In this document: positions 7,516-16,090 of the stretch, one piece after another
How positions within the stretch are numbered: position 1 is the first letter of the stretch
Layout of the letters: each line of letters opens with the position of its first letter
Assembly (NCBI GenBank): GCA_934307335.1
Contig: CAKRCL010000009.1
Coordinates: 1-37,343, forward strand
Origin: an uncultured Dorea sp.
Lineage (GTDB): Bacteria > Bacillota > Clostridia > Lachnospirales > Lachnospiraceae
Direction of reading: 5' to 3'
Length of the DNA stretch: 37,343 nt
Program-made: the position numbers and the translations under genes
The notes under the pieces: generated by a model
The model's database searches: none
The model's input: the letters and a program-made list of their open reading frames with translations, nothing else
What the model was told of the DNA's origin: nothing

Positions 7516-8931
7516 ATGGGTGTAACAAACAACAAAGAAGAAAAAGTGGCGGAAGTCAGTACAGAGAATATTTATCGTCTGAATGGACGAGTTCCGCTTA
7601 AAAAAGCAATTCCGTTCGGATTGCAGCATGTATTGGCAATGTTCGTATCGAACCTGGCACCGGTTTTGATCGTATGCAGTGCGGCTTTTATAAGAGGCAC
7701 CGGAGATCATTTGACATCTGCGGAGATCACACAGCTTTTGCAATGTGCGATGTTCGTGGCAGGAATTGGAACTTGTATGCAATTATATCCGGTGTGGAAG
7801 ATTGGTTCGGGACTTCCGATTGTCATGGGAGTCAGCTTTACATTTCTTGGAAGCCTGTTAGTTATTTGTACCAATCCAGCTCTTGGGTATGAAGGTATGG
7901 TTGGAGCAGTAATTCTTGGAGGTGTCTTTGAAGGTCTGGTAGGTCTGAGCGCAAGATATTGGAAGAGATTTTTGACTCCGGTTGTATCAGCGTGTGTAGT
8001 AATTGCAATAGGTCTGTCACTTTTGTCTGTAGGAATGGATTCCTGGGGCGGTGGAAACGGAGTTGCTGATTTTGGAGCCTGGTATCATCTTGTAGTTGGG
8101 GCGTTTACTTTAATCGTATGTCTGGTAGCCAGATATTTATTGAAGGGTGTATACAAGAATTTAAATATTCTTGTGGGATTGATGTTGGGGTATGTGCTTG
8201 CAATTATTTTTACAGTTGCCGGCATTGCACCGATGGTAGATTTTTCTGGAATTACAAAAACTGTTCAGGAAGCTGGAGTATTTAGTATTCCTAAATTCGT
8301 ATTTTTAACAAGTCACAAACCAGTTTTTGATCTGGGAGCTTTTCTGACGATTGCAATTGTATTTTTAGTTTCGGCAGCAGAGACAACTGGAGCAACATCT
8401 GCAGTATGTACAGGAGCATTAGACCGAGATATTAAAATGGAGGAATTACAGGGGTCGCTGGCGGTAGATGGATTTTCCAGTGCGATTTCCGGATGCTTCG
8501 GATGTCTGCCATTGACTTCTTTTAGTCAGAATGTAGGACTTGTAACAATGACACAAGTTATCAATCGCTTTACAATATTGATGGGGGCATTTATCCTGAT
8601 ACTGGCTTCTTTATTTCCGCCTTTGGGAGCGTTCTTTAATTCTCTTCCGCAGGCAGTTTTAGGAGGCTGTACGGTTATGATGTTTGGTTCGATCATGTAT
8701 GAAGGAATCAAGATGTTAAAAGAATGTGAGTTTGATGACAGGACAATGATCATTGTTTCATTGGCATTTTGTATCGGTGTAGGCCTGACACAGACATCTG
8801 GAAACTTTTTCAGCGCGTTTCCACATGAAGTGGGAGATATCTTCAATGGAAATGCAGTGGCAGGTGTATTTGTAGTTTCCTTGCTTTTGAGCTTGTTTTT
8901 GCCAAAGAGAAAGCAAGCTTCTAATGAATAA
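7516..8931 (+). CDS. Nucleobase:cation symporter-2 permease, xanthine/uric acid type
   Basis: A 471-residue integral membrane protein of the NCS2/NAT family, which imports xanthine, uric acid or uracil with protons or sodium. It has about 12-14 hydrophobic segments. An FGLQHVLAMF segment near residue 36 and the family motif SQNVGLVTMT (about residue 336) are present, and the SAAETTGATSAVC stretch ahead of the motif resembles xanthine permeases more than uracil permeases. The ATG at 7516 is preceded by AGAGGAA near 7501. It follows the third signal peptidase by 24 bases and ends about 33 bases before the promoter of the nitrogenase-like operon. Which base it carries cannot be settled from sequence alone. 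Confidence 0.88.
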   Translation: MGVTNNKEEKVAEVSTENIYRLNGRVPLKKAIPFGLQHVLAMFVSNLAPVLIVCSAAFIRGTGDHLTSAEITQLLQCAMFVAGIGTCMQLYPVWKIGSGLPIVMGVSFTFLGSLLVICTNPALGYEGMVGAVILGGVFEGLVGLSARYWKRFLTPVVSACVVIAIGLSLLSVGMDSWGGGNGVADFGAWYHLVVGAFTLIVCLVARYLLKGVYKNLNILVGLMLGYVLAIIFTVAGIAPMVDFSGITKTVQEAGVFSIPKFVFLTSHKPVFDLGAFLTIAIVFLVSAAETTGATSAVCTGALDRDIKMEELQGSLAVDGFSSAISGCFGCLPLTSFSQNVGLVTMTQVINRFTILMGAFILILASLFPPLGAFFNSLPQAVLGGCTVMMFGSIMYEGIKMLKECEFDDRTMIIVSLAFCIGVGLTQTSGNFFSAFPHEVGDIFNGNAVAGVFVVSLLLSLFLPKRKQASNE

Positions 8932-8964
8932 AAAATAAGCATGTAGTTAAGAAATTATCATTGG

Positions 8965-8993
8965 TTGACCCAGTGCAGGGCAGCATGTATAAT
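8965..8993 (+). promoter_or_regulatory. Strong promoter of the nitrogenase-like/hyp operon
   Basis: TTGACC (8965-8970), a 17-base spacer and a perfect TATAAT (8988-8993). Transcription should start near 9000, leaving a leader of about 190 nt before the first gene. This is the only convincing promoter between 8932 and the prepilin peptidase at 20710. Confidence 0.85.
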
Positions 8994-8999
8994 GAAAAA

Positions 9000-9188
9000 A
9001 GATTCAATAAGTAACAAGACTCTGACGGCAAGGTGATCCGAGCGGGAATAGTCGAACATATCAGATATGAAAAGATGCAGAATGGGGAATTTAGCATCTT
9101 TTCGTGGTAAACAAAGATATTCAGGACTTTTTCCAAAAGAGGAGAAAAGTCCTGTTTTGTATTTGAGATGAAAAATTGGGAGGATGAC
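9000..9188 (+). promoter_or_regulatory. Structured 5' leader of unknown class (candidate riboswitch/attenuator)
   Basis: The leader contains several pairings: GACU 9018-9021 with AGUC 9050-9053 enclosing a small multi-stem region, CAUAU 9057-9061 with AUAUG 9065-9069, and a perfect 10-bp stem 9069-9078/9094-9103 with a 15-nt loop. A terminator at 9122-9164 follows. AGUC (9050-9053) and AUAUC (9058-9062) can instead pair with GACU (9125-9128) and GAUAU (9116-9120). This would open the terminator, a classic mutually exclusive design. I do not recognise a known riboswitch consensus in it. GGGAGG at 9178-9183 is the ribosome binding site of the first gene. Confidence 0.7.
9122..9164 (+). terminator. 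Attenuator-type terminator before the first NifH-like gene
   Basis: Arms 9122-9131 and 9145-9154 pair perfectly over 10 bp. The stem can extend with CC/GG around a bulge, and it is followed by the U-rich run 9155-9164. It lies 25 bases before the start codon and downstream of the promoter, so it must be conditionally read through. Confidence 0.82.
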
Positions 9189-9944
9189 ATGTTAAAGGTA
9201 GCGATTTATGGAAAAGGTGGGATTGGAAAATCCACAGTGACTTCAAATCTGGCAGCAGCATTTGCTACGATGGGAAAAAAGGTGATTCAGATTGGATGTG
9301 ATCCAAAAGCAGATTCTACAATCAATCTTCTGGGAGGAGAGCCGCTTCGCCCGGTGATGAATTATATGCGGGAAGAAGATGAAGAACCGGAAAGATTAGA
9401 AGATATTTCTAAAAAGGGATTTGGAAATGTTCTTTGTATCGAAACGGGGGGACCGACACCGGGACTTGGGTGTGCGGGAAGAGGAATTATAGCAACATTT
9501 CAACTTCTTGAGGATTTACGATTGTTTGAGACATATAAGCCGGATGTAGTACTTTATGATGTTCTTGGAGATGTAGTGTGTGGCGGTTTTGCAGCACCAA
9601 TCCGTGAAGGATATGCAGAGAAGGTTTTGATTGTAACTTCCGGTGAAAAAATGGCATTATATGCAGCAAATAATATTTCCAGTGCAGTTCGTAATTTTGA
9701 AGATCGCAGCTATGCAAGAATATTTGGAATAGTACTGAATCACCGAAATGTAGAAAATGAGACACAGAAGGTACAGGCATTTTCAGAAGAAAGTGGAATT
9801 CCGATTGTAGGAGAGATTCCAAGAAGTGATGAGATCATTCGATATGAGGATCAGGGGAAGACTGTTATTGAAGGAAATTCAAAATCGAAGATCAGTGAAA
9901 GATTTTATGATCTGGCAAAAAAACTTCTGGAAAGTGAGGACTAG
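9189..9944 (+). CDS. NifH-like reductase (trio A)
   Basis: This is a P-loop ATPase of the nitrogenase iron-protein family, expected to be a homodimer holding one [4Fe-4S] cluster that passes electrons to its NifDK-like partner with ATP hydrolysis. Visible features are P-loop GKGGIGKS (residues 8-15), switch CDPKADST (37-44), and cluster cysteines C95 (GLGCAGRG) and C131 (DVVCGGF). R98 matches the ADP-ribosylation arginine of nitrogenase NifH. Length is 252 residues, shorter than true NifH (about 290), as in BchL- or CfbC-like groups. ATG 9189 has GGGAGG at 9178-9183. It is the first gene of the operon and is followed by its D-like partner after 4 bases. The family is certain; the target reaction is unknown. 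Confidence 0.93.
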   Translation: MLKVAIYGKGGIGKSTVTSNLAAAFATMGKKVIQIGCDPKADSTINLLGGEPLRPVMNYMREEDEEPERLEDISKKGFGNVLCIETGGPTPGLGCAGRGIIATFQLLEDLRLFETYKPDVVLYDVLGDVVCGGFAAPIREGYAEKVLIVTSGEKMALYAANNISSAVRNFEDRSYARIFGIVLNHRNVENETQKVQAFSEESGIPIVGEIPRSDEIIRYEDQGKTVIEGNSKSKISERFYDLAKKLLESED

Positions 9945-9948
9945 ATCT

Positions 9949-11238
9949 ATGGTGGAAAAGAAAGCATTTTTCAGTACAGTAAAAGAGTTAAATGACCTCG
10001 GAAAAGATCAGATTCCTGCACAGTTCCAGTCACAGAAACATTTGATCTATAGTTCTCCGGCGACATTAGCATTCAATTCCCCGGGAGCAGAAGGATTTGG
10101 CGTTAAAAGGGCTGGTCTGGCAGTTCCGGATTCAATTATGTTAATTGTAGCCCCGGGATGTTGTGGAAGAAATACATCTCTGATCAGTTCAATGAAAGAG
10201 TATAATGATAGATTTTATTATCTGATGATGGATGAGACAGATATAGTGACAGGAAGGCATTTGAAAAAAATACCTAAAGCGGTAGAAGAAATCTGTGAAG
10301 TCTGTCCGAAGAAACCGTCGGTAGTTATGATCTGTATCACATGTGTGGACGCACTTCTTGGAACCGATATGGAGCGTGTGTGCAAAAAAGCGCAGGAACG
10401 TGTAGAGATTCCGGTTCGTCCATGTTATATGTACGCACTCACGCGAGAGGGAAGAAAGCCTCCAATGGTACATGTAAGGCAATCTCTATATTCTTTGCTT
10501 GAGCCAAAGAAGAAAAAAGGAAATGTAGTGAATCTGTTGGGATTTTTTTCTCCACTTGTAGATGATTGCGAGATTTATGAGCTGCTTCAAAGCGCAGGTG
10601 TGAAGACGATTCACGAGATATCCAGATGTAAAGATTATGCCCAGTACCAAACAATGGCGGAAGCTAATTTTAATCTGGTTTTACACCATGAGGCAAGATA
10701 TGCAGCAGAAGATTTCCATAATCGGTTACAGGTTCCATTTATCGAGCTTCGAAGACTTTATCAGACGGATAAAATCGCGAGTCAGTACCAGGCACTTGGA
10801 AGTGTACTCGGGGTAGCATTTGAAGATGAAAAATTCAAAGTACAGGCTGAAAAAGCGGTAGAACAATTCAAAAAGAAAAATCCGGATGCTTCATTTGCAA
10901 TCGGTGAGTGTATGAACGGAGATCCGTTTGAACTGGCTCTGGCACTTGTGCGGTATGGATTTTCTGTGCCGGAAATTTATGGAACGATTACGGTAGAAAA
11001 TTTTGTATATATTCGTTCGCTGGCCAAGTTAAGTCCGCAGACGAAAGTGTTTTCCAATATGGAGCCGACAATGCTCTATTATGATCCGAAAGAAAGCGGT
11101 GTAAATCTGACAATCGGAAAAGATGCCTGTTATTATCATCCGGAGTGTCCGTATGTGATGTGGAATGGGGAAGAACAGCCATATGGATATGCCGGAGTAC
11201 GAAGATTATTTGAACAATTACTGGAGGTAGTACAGTGA
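9949..11238 (+). CDS. NifD-like nitrogenase component 1 subunit (trio A)
   Basis: A 429-residue member of the nitrogenase component 1 superfamily (NifD/NifE/BchN/CfbD). The region around residues 43-72 aligns with the NifD segment holding Cys62 and Cys88: C72 (in APGCCG) fits the Cys88 position, while the Cys62 position is not Cys. C132 in ICITCVDALLGTD fits Cys154; C71 and C129 are additional. The FeMo-cofactor ligand positions are not kept: the Cys275 position reads His in NLVLHHEARY, and the His442 region (before PYGYAG) has no aligned His. So a bridging FeS cluster is likely but not FeMo-co. The ATG at 9949 has GAGGA 8 bases upstream; an earlier in-frame ATG lies inside the NifH gene. It overlaps the next gene by 4 bases (GTGA). 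Confidence 0.9.
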   Translation: MVEKKAFFSTVKELNDLGKDQIPAQFQSQKHLIYSSPATLAFNSPGAEGFGVKRAGLAVPDSIMLIVAPGCCGRNTSLISSMKEYNDRFYYLMMDETDIVTGRHLKKIPKAVEEICEVCPKKPSVVMICITCVDALLGTDMERVCKKAQERVEIPVRPCYMYALTREGRKPPMVHVRQSLYSLLEPKKKKGNVVNLLGFFSPLVDDCEIYELLQSAGVKTIHEISRCKDYAQYQTMAEANFNLVLHHEARYAAEDFHNRLQVPFIELRRLYQTDKIASQYQALGSVLGVAFEDEKFKVQAEKAVEQFKKKNPDASFAIGECMNGDPFELALALVRYGFSVPEIYGTITVENFVYIRSLAKLSPQTKVFSNMEPTMLYYDPKESGVNLTIGKDACYYHPECPYVMWNGEEQPYGYAGVRRLFEQLLEVVQ

Positions 11239-12395
11239 GAGGACTTAGAAAATTTTTGACACCATTTGCGCCGGATCAATCCGGAGCAGTATCTGTGTTG
11301 TATGAACTTGGAGGACTTGTGGTTATATGTGATGCAGGTGGCTGTACAGGAAATGTATGCGGATTTGACGAGCCACGTTGGTTCGGGCAGAAAAGTGCAT
11401 TATTCAGTGCCGGGCTTCGAGACATGGATGCAATTCTCGGAAGAGATGACAGATTAGTGGAAAAGCTTGTAGATGCAGCGTCTAAGCTTGATGTAAAGTT
11501 CGTAGCAATCATTGGGACACCGGTTCCGGCAGTTATTGGAACCGATTATAGAGCGCTTGCAAGAATGTGTCAGAAAAAAATGAATCTACCAGTTTTAACT
11601 GTCGATACAGATGGAATGGAATTATATGATGTAGGGGAAGAAAAAGCATGGCTTGCTTTATTTCAGACCTTTTCAGAGAAAAAGGAAGATGGTTCCGCAG
11701 AGGAACATGGAGATAAAATTGGTATTTTGGGACTAACCCCACAAGATGTCAGCGATCTTTATGTACCGGAGAAAATCAAAAAGTATTACCAGAAAAATGG
11801 AAAAGAAGCCATTTGTTATTGTATGGGCACTCAAACATCTGAAGATTCAGATGAGTGCTTACATGGATTGGAATATGTCAGAACAGCCGGAAAAGTTGAA
11901 AAAAATGTGGTAGTTGCTGCTGCGGCACTTGAGACAGCAAAATATCTGGAAAAAATATTTGGGACTCCGTATGAAATCGAGTATCCGATTGTAGCAGAGC
12001 TGGTGCCGGATATGGATTATCGAGATAAAAAGATTTTAATTGTTCATCAGCAGATTATTGGAAATGCTATCCGTGAGGAAATTAAACGTAGGTGTGAAAA
12101 AGAAAGTGGCGGGGCTGTATCTGAAAATACAATGGATATCACAGTGGCAAGCTGGTTTATGATGAAAGAGGAATTAAGAGAGAAAAATGATGTATCGCTT
12201 CGAGAAGAAGATGATTATATGGAACTGGTTCAGACAGAAGATTATGATATTGTATTTGCAGATCCAATGATGAGACGGATGACAGAAGCGGCGTATGCTT
12301 CAGGGAATAATATTCCGGGAAAAAACAGGACTTTTGTAGAAGCGACACACTTTGCAGTATCGGGGAAGCTAAGAGATGAGAAGCGGGAGGCGTAG
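11235..12395 (+). CDS. NifK-like nitrogenase component 1 subunit (trio A)
   Basis: A 386-residue component 1 homologue, the probable beta partner of the preceding gene. C32, C37 and C42 cluster near the N-terminus; C37 in AGGCTGN fits NifK Cys95. The segment corresponding to the NifK Cys153 loop reads GTPVPAVIGTD, with no Cys, while the neighbouring VIGTD is kept. It starts with GTG at 11235, overlapping the stop of the D-like gene (GTGA), with GGAGG upstream, so translation is coupled. It is shorter than NifK (about 520). The C-terminal THFAVSGKL segment is shared in form with the second K-like protein. The enzymatic role is unknown. Confidence 0.87.
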   Translation: MRGLRKFLTPFAPDQSGAVSVLYELGGLVVICDAGGCTGNVCGFDEPRWFGQKSALFSAGLRDMDAILGRDDRLVEKLVDAASKLDVKFVAIIGTPVPAVIGTDYRALARMCQKKMNLPVLTVDTDGMELYDVGEEKAWLALFQTFSEKKEDGSAEEHGDKIGILGLTPQDVSDLYVPEKIKKYYQKNGKEAICYCMGTQTSEDSDECLHGLEYVRTAGKVEKNVVVAAAALETAKYLEKIFGTPYEIEYPIVAELVPDMDYRDKKILIVHQQIIGNAIREEIKRRCEKESGGAVSENTMDITVASWFMMKEELREKNDVSLREEDDYMELVQTEDYDIVFADPMMRRMTEAAYASGNNIPGKNRTFVEATHFAVSGKLRDEKREA

Positions 12396-12397
12396 AG

Positions 12398-14761
12398 ATG
12401 GAAGAAAAAGTGACCAGACGAATCCGTGTCTATGGAATCGTTCAAGGGGTCGGTTTTCGACCTACGGTGAGCCGCCATGCGGTTTCATGTGGTATCTGCG
12501 GAAGTGTCAGTAATAAAGGACCTTATGTAGAGATATTTGCTCAGGGAGCGAAAGAACAGGTAGAGAGATTTCTGACTATGATTCGGGAGCAGTCTCCGAG
12601 ACGGTCAGCTATTTTAAAAATCAACACAGAAGAAGTTGTAGATGCGGCAGTTTATGAAGAATTTCAGATTATTGAGAGTGAGAAGACAAAAGGAGAAATC
12701 TTTGTCTCTCCAGATATTGCGATTTGTGAGGAATGCAAAGAGGAAATGTTTCAGCCTGAAAACAGAAGATATTTGCATCCGTTCATCAACTGCACTTGTT
12801 GCGGACCAAGGCTTACTATTTTAGATGCACTTCCGTATGACCGGGAACGTACCAGTATGAAAGAATTTCCAATGTGTCAGGAATGTGCGAGAGAATATCA
12901 TGATCCAGAGGACAGACGTTTTGATGCACAGCCGGTTTGTTGTAATGAATGTGGCCCACAAGTATATCTTGTCGGACGAAGTGAGAAGGGAAAAGATGCG
13001 ATTACTTATGCCAGGCGTGTAATTGCGAAAGGCGGTATAGTCGCAGTAAAAGGGATCGGAGGATTTCATTTGTGCTGTGATGCGACAAATGTATCTGCAG
13101 TAGAACTTTTGCGTATGAGAAAAAAACGTCCGGTAAAACCTTTTGCAGTGATGGCAAAAGATGAAAAGGCAGTACGCATTGTATGTGAATTAAGTGACGA
13201 GCAGGAAAAAATTCTTACAGGTCACCAAAAACCGATACTTTTACTGGATAAATGTGAAACTTGTGCAGAGAAGCTTGCAGATGCGGTGGCACCGGGAAAT
13301 CCAAAGATAGGCATGATGCTTCCTTATGCCCCGGTACAGTTATTGTTATTCCGATATGATGATGATATTCAAATGCCGGATTATCTTGTAATGACGAGCG
13401 GTAATATATCGGGAGCACCCATTTGCCGAGATGATAAAGAGGCAGAAGAAGAACTTTCGAACCTGTGTGATTGTATTCTGTCACATGATAGAAAAATCCG
13501 GATTCGCGCAGATGACTCAGTTATGGACTTTTACCACGGTGAGCCATATATGATACGTAGATCCAGAGGTTATGCGCCCCTTCCGTATATGTTGTCAAAA
13601 GAATGGAAAGGCCAGGTGCTGGCTATAGGCGGTGAACTTAAAAACGCTTTTTGCATTGGTCATGATGACCGGTTTTACCCGGCGCCGTATGTAGGAGACT
13701 TAGAAGATCTGCGAACTGTAAAAGCACTTCGTGAAACGACAAAGCGCCTGATGACACTTTTGGAAGTTGCTCCGCAGCTGATTGTCAGTGATCTGCACCC
13801 AAAGTATAATTCGACTATGATTGCACAAGAAATGGGGATAGAATTGTTGCAGGTTCAACATCATTATGCGCATATTTTGTCCTGCATGGCGGAAAATGAT
13901 TGTGAGGGACCGGTTATTGGCATTTCTTTTGATGGGACAGGATATGGAACGGATGGAACAATCTGGGGAGGAGAAATCCTCTATGCAGATTATCAACATT
14001 TTGAGCGTCTGGGAAGTATAGAACCATTTTTGCATGTGGGTGGAGATGTTGCTTCGAAAGAAGGTTTTCGAATTGCGGTTGCAATGATCGGAGGATTATC
14101 TGAAGACCGGGAATGCGCAAAAAAGCGGATAAAAGACTTGGATTTATGTACCCAGGCAGAGGCAAATGTGATTCTTACAATGGCAGAACGGCATTTGAAT
14201 ACAATTGAATCGACCAGTGCCGGAAGATTGTTTGATGCAGTGAGTGCAATTCTCGGAATCCGAAAAAAGTCGACATTTGAAGGAGAAGCTTCTATGGCAC
14301 TAGAATTTGCTGCAGAAAAGTGGCAGAAGAAGCAGGCTGAGAAAAAGAACTTGAGAAATGATGCAAAAAATGCCGCACAGGAAAATAAAATATCTGAATC
14401 AGAGGATAGACGTATATTATTGCAGACAAATGCAATTGTTTGCAGAATGATGGAAGGTCGCCTACAAGGGGAATCTATCGAAAAGCTTGCATATGAATTT
14501 CATGAACTTCTTGCAAAAGAGATTTGTATTGCGTGTGAAGAGATAAGGAAAAGAACAGGATGTAACAAATCTGCTTTAAGTGGAGGGGTTTTTCAGAATA
14601 GACTACTTTTGCAATTGACAGAAGAAAGCCTTTTGAAAACAGGATTTCATGTGATGCGGCATCATTTAATACCTCCAAATGATGGAGGTATTGGATTGGG
14701 TCAGGCGGTTTACGGTATGGCATTTTTAAATGAAAAAGATATAGATGATCGTGGGAGGTAA
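12398..14761 (+). CDS. hypF: Carbamoyltransferase HypF
   Basis: HypF uses carbamoyl phosphate and ATP to place a carbamoyl group on the C-terminal cysteine of HypE, the first step in making the cyanide ligands of the [NiFe]-hydrogenase iron. At 787 residues it is full length. Domains in order are: acylphosphatase (residues 7-95, VYGIVQGVGFRP), two zinc fingers (C110/C113 with C132/C135, and C160/C163 with C182/C185), a YrdC-like nucleotide domain (about 200-390), and a Kae1-like domain (about 400-770) with HHYAH metal-binding histidines and DGTGYGTDGTIWGGE. GGGAGG at 12386 precedes the ATG, two bases after the K-like stop. There is no sign of decay. There is no hydrogenase in the window, so the acceptor of the product is an open question. 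Confidence 0.96.
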   Translation: MEEKVTRRIRVYGIVQGVGFRPTVSRHAVSCGICGSVSNKGPYVEIFAQGAKEQVERFLTMIREQSPRRSAILKINTEEVVDAAVYEEFQIIESEKTKGEIFVSPDIAICEECKEEMFQPENRRYLHPFINCTCCGPRLTILDALPYDRERTSMKEFPMCQECAREYHDPEDRRFDAQPVCCNECGPQVYLVGRSEKGKDAITYARRVIAKGGIVAVKGIGGFHLCCDATNVSAVELLRMRKKRPVKPFAVMAKDEKAVRIVCELSDEQEKILTGHQKPILLLDKCETCAEKLADAVAPGNPKIGMMLPYAPVQLLLFRYDDDIQMPDYLVMTSGNISGAPICRDDKEAEEELSNLCDCILSHDRKIRIRADDSVMDFYHGEPYMIRRSRGYAPLPYMLSKEWKGQVLAIGGELKNAFCIGHDDRFYPAPYVGDLEDLRTVKALRETTKRLMTLLEVAPQLIVSDLHPKYNSTMIAQEMGIELLQVQHHYAHILSCMAENDCEGPVIGISFDGTGYGTDGTIWGGEILYADYQHFERLGSIEPFLHVGGDVASKEGFRIAVAMIGGLSEDRECAKKRIKDLDLCTQAEANVILTMAERHLNTIESTSAGRLFDAVSAILGIRKKSTFEGEASMALEFAAEKWQKKQAEKKNLRNDAKNAAQENKISESEDRRILLQTNAIVCRMMEGRLQGESIEKLAYEFHELLAKEICIACEEIRKRTGCNKSALSGGVFQNRLLLQLTEESLLKTGFHVMRHHLIPPNDGGIGLGQAVYGMAFLNEKDIDDRGR

Positions 14762-14766
14762 AAACG

Positions 14767-14976
14767 ATGTGCGTTGGATTATCAGCAAAGGTAGTACGAA
14801 TTAATGAAGGTATGGCAGTTGTAGATGCAGGCGGTGCAAAACGAGAGGTTTCAGCACAGCTTTTAGATGAATTGGAACCGGGCGATTATGTTATGGTGCA
14901 TGCAGGTGTTGCAATTGCAAAAATTACAGATGAAGATGAGAGCGAGACAGATCAGCTTATGGAGGATTTACTGTAA
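14767..14976 (+). CDS. hypC: Hydrogenase maturation chaperone HypC
   Basis: HypC is a small carrier that with HypD holds the iron while CN and CO ligands are added, then delivers it to an apo-enzyme. The 69-residue protein begins MCVGLSAKV, with the essential Cys2 exposed after Met removal, and has H45 in VMVHAGVA, matching the conserved His of the family. The usual start is MCLAIPG, so the N-terminal segment is slightly divergent, which may reflect a different client. GGGAGGT precedes the ATG by about 8 bases. The stop overlaps the hypD start by one base (TAATG). High confidence. Confidence 0.95.
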   Translation: MCVGLSAKVVRINEGMAVVDAGGAKREVSAQLLDELEPGDYVMVHAGVAIAKITDEDESETDQLMEDLL

Positions 14977-16034
14977 TGGAAGAGAAAAAAAAGACAGCCA
15001 GAGAGATTATAGAAGGATATGACGGGCCACCGGTGAGAATCATGGAAGTCTGCGGAACACACACGCATGAAATTTTTCGACTTGGAATCCGTAAGATTTT
15101 GCCAAAGCAGATTGAGCTGATTTCAGGACCGGGATGTCCGGTGTGTGTGACTCAGGTTGGATTTATAGATGAAGCAATTTATCTGGCGTTGGAAAAACAT
15201 GTTACAATCTGCACCTTTGGGGATCTGGTGCGTGTGCCGGGAAGTGAGATGAGCCTTGCGGGAGCAAGAGAAAAGGGCGCAAAAGTACATATTGTCTATT
15301 CTCCTGCAGACGCTGAAAGTTATGCAAAGAAACACCCGGAAGAACAGGTGACATTTCTGTCGGTTGGGTTTGAGACAACAACTCCTTCCGCCTGTCTTTC
15401 CGTAAAAAAAGCAGATGAGGAAGAACTGGATAATTATTCTATTTTGACAGCTAATAAGACGATGCCTCAGGCATATGAAGCGTTAAAGGGAAGTGCAGAT
15501 ATTTTCCTGTATCCTGGACATGTCAATGCAATTACAGGGACACGGCTTTGTGAAGATCTGGTAAATGAAGGAGTCAGTGGTGTGGTTGCCGGGTTTACAG
15601 CAAAAGAGCTTTTGACAGCACTGGCTGTTTCTTTGGTAAAATTTCAAGAAGGGAAGCCGTTTTTTATGAATTGTTATCCACGTGTGGTAACGGAAGAAGG
15701 AAGTATACAGGCTCAAAAACTGGTAGATGAATTTATGGAGCCATGTGACAGTGAATGGCGAGGACTTGGTGTGATTCCGGATTCGGGTATGAAACTTCGG
15801 GAAGCATGGAACAAATATGATGCCAGAAAGAAATATCAGATTCCGCCAATCCACGGAAAAGTAAATCCTGCCTGTCGTTGTGGAGATGTTCTTCAGGGAA
15901 AATGCAGACCTTCTGATTGCAAGGTGTTTGGCAAGGTATGTACACCACAGCATCCAATTGGCGCGTGTATGGTGTCTGGGGAAGGAGCATGTTCTGCCTA
16001 CTATATGTATGATACAGGAAAAGTAGAAGTTTAA
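14976..16034 (+). CDS. hypD: Fe(CN)2CO assembly scaffold HypD
   Basis: HypD is the FeS protein on which, with HypC, the Fe(CN)2CO group is built. The 352-residue protein has C26 in EVCGTHTH and C54/C57 in GPGCPVCVT. These are the active-site cysteines of the family. It also has the C-terminal cysteine-rich region NPACRCGDVL, GKCRPSDCKVFGKVC and GACMVSGEGAC that binds the [4Fe-4S] cluster. Nothing is missing. Translation is coupled to hypC by the TAATG overlap, with GGAGG at 14961-14965. It sits between hypC and hypE in the usual hypCDE order. Confidence 0.97.
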   Translation: MEEKKKTAREIIEGYDGPPVRIMEVCGTHTHEIFRLGIRKILPKQIELISGPGCPVCVTQVGFIDEAIYLALEKHVTICTFGDLVRVPGSEMSLAGAREKGAKVHIVYSPADAESYAKKHPEEQVTFLSVGFETTTPSACLSVKKADEEELDNYSILTANKTMPQAYEALKGSADIFLYPGHVNAITGTRLCEDLVNEGVSGVVAGFTAKELLTALAVSLVKFQEGKPFFMNCYPRVVTEEGSIQAQKLVDEFMEPCDSEWRGLGVIPDSGMKLREAWNKYDARKKYQIPPIHGKVNPACRCGDVLQGKCRPSDCKVFGKVCTPQHPIGACMVSGEGACSAYYMYDTGKVEV

Positions 16035-16090
16035 ATTGTTTCATAGAAATAAAGAATTAAAGTGAAATTTAAAAATTGGGAGTGAATATC

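Noticed and set aside
9067..9171. A 34-codon open frame crossing the attenuator in the operon leader
   Set aside because: No ribosome binding site before the ATG, and no run of codons for one amino acid as in peptide-based attenuators. It is likely chance, though not excluded.
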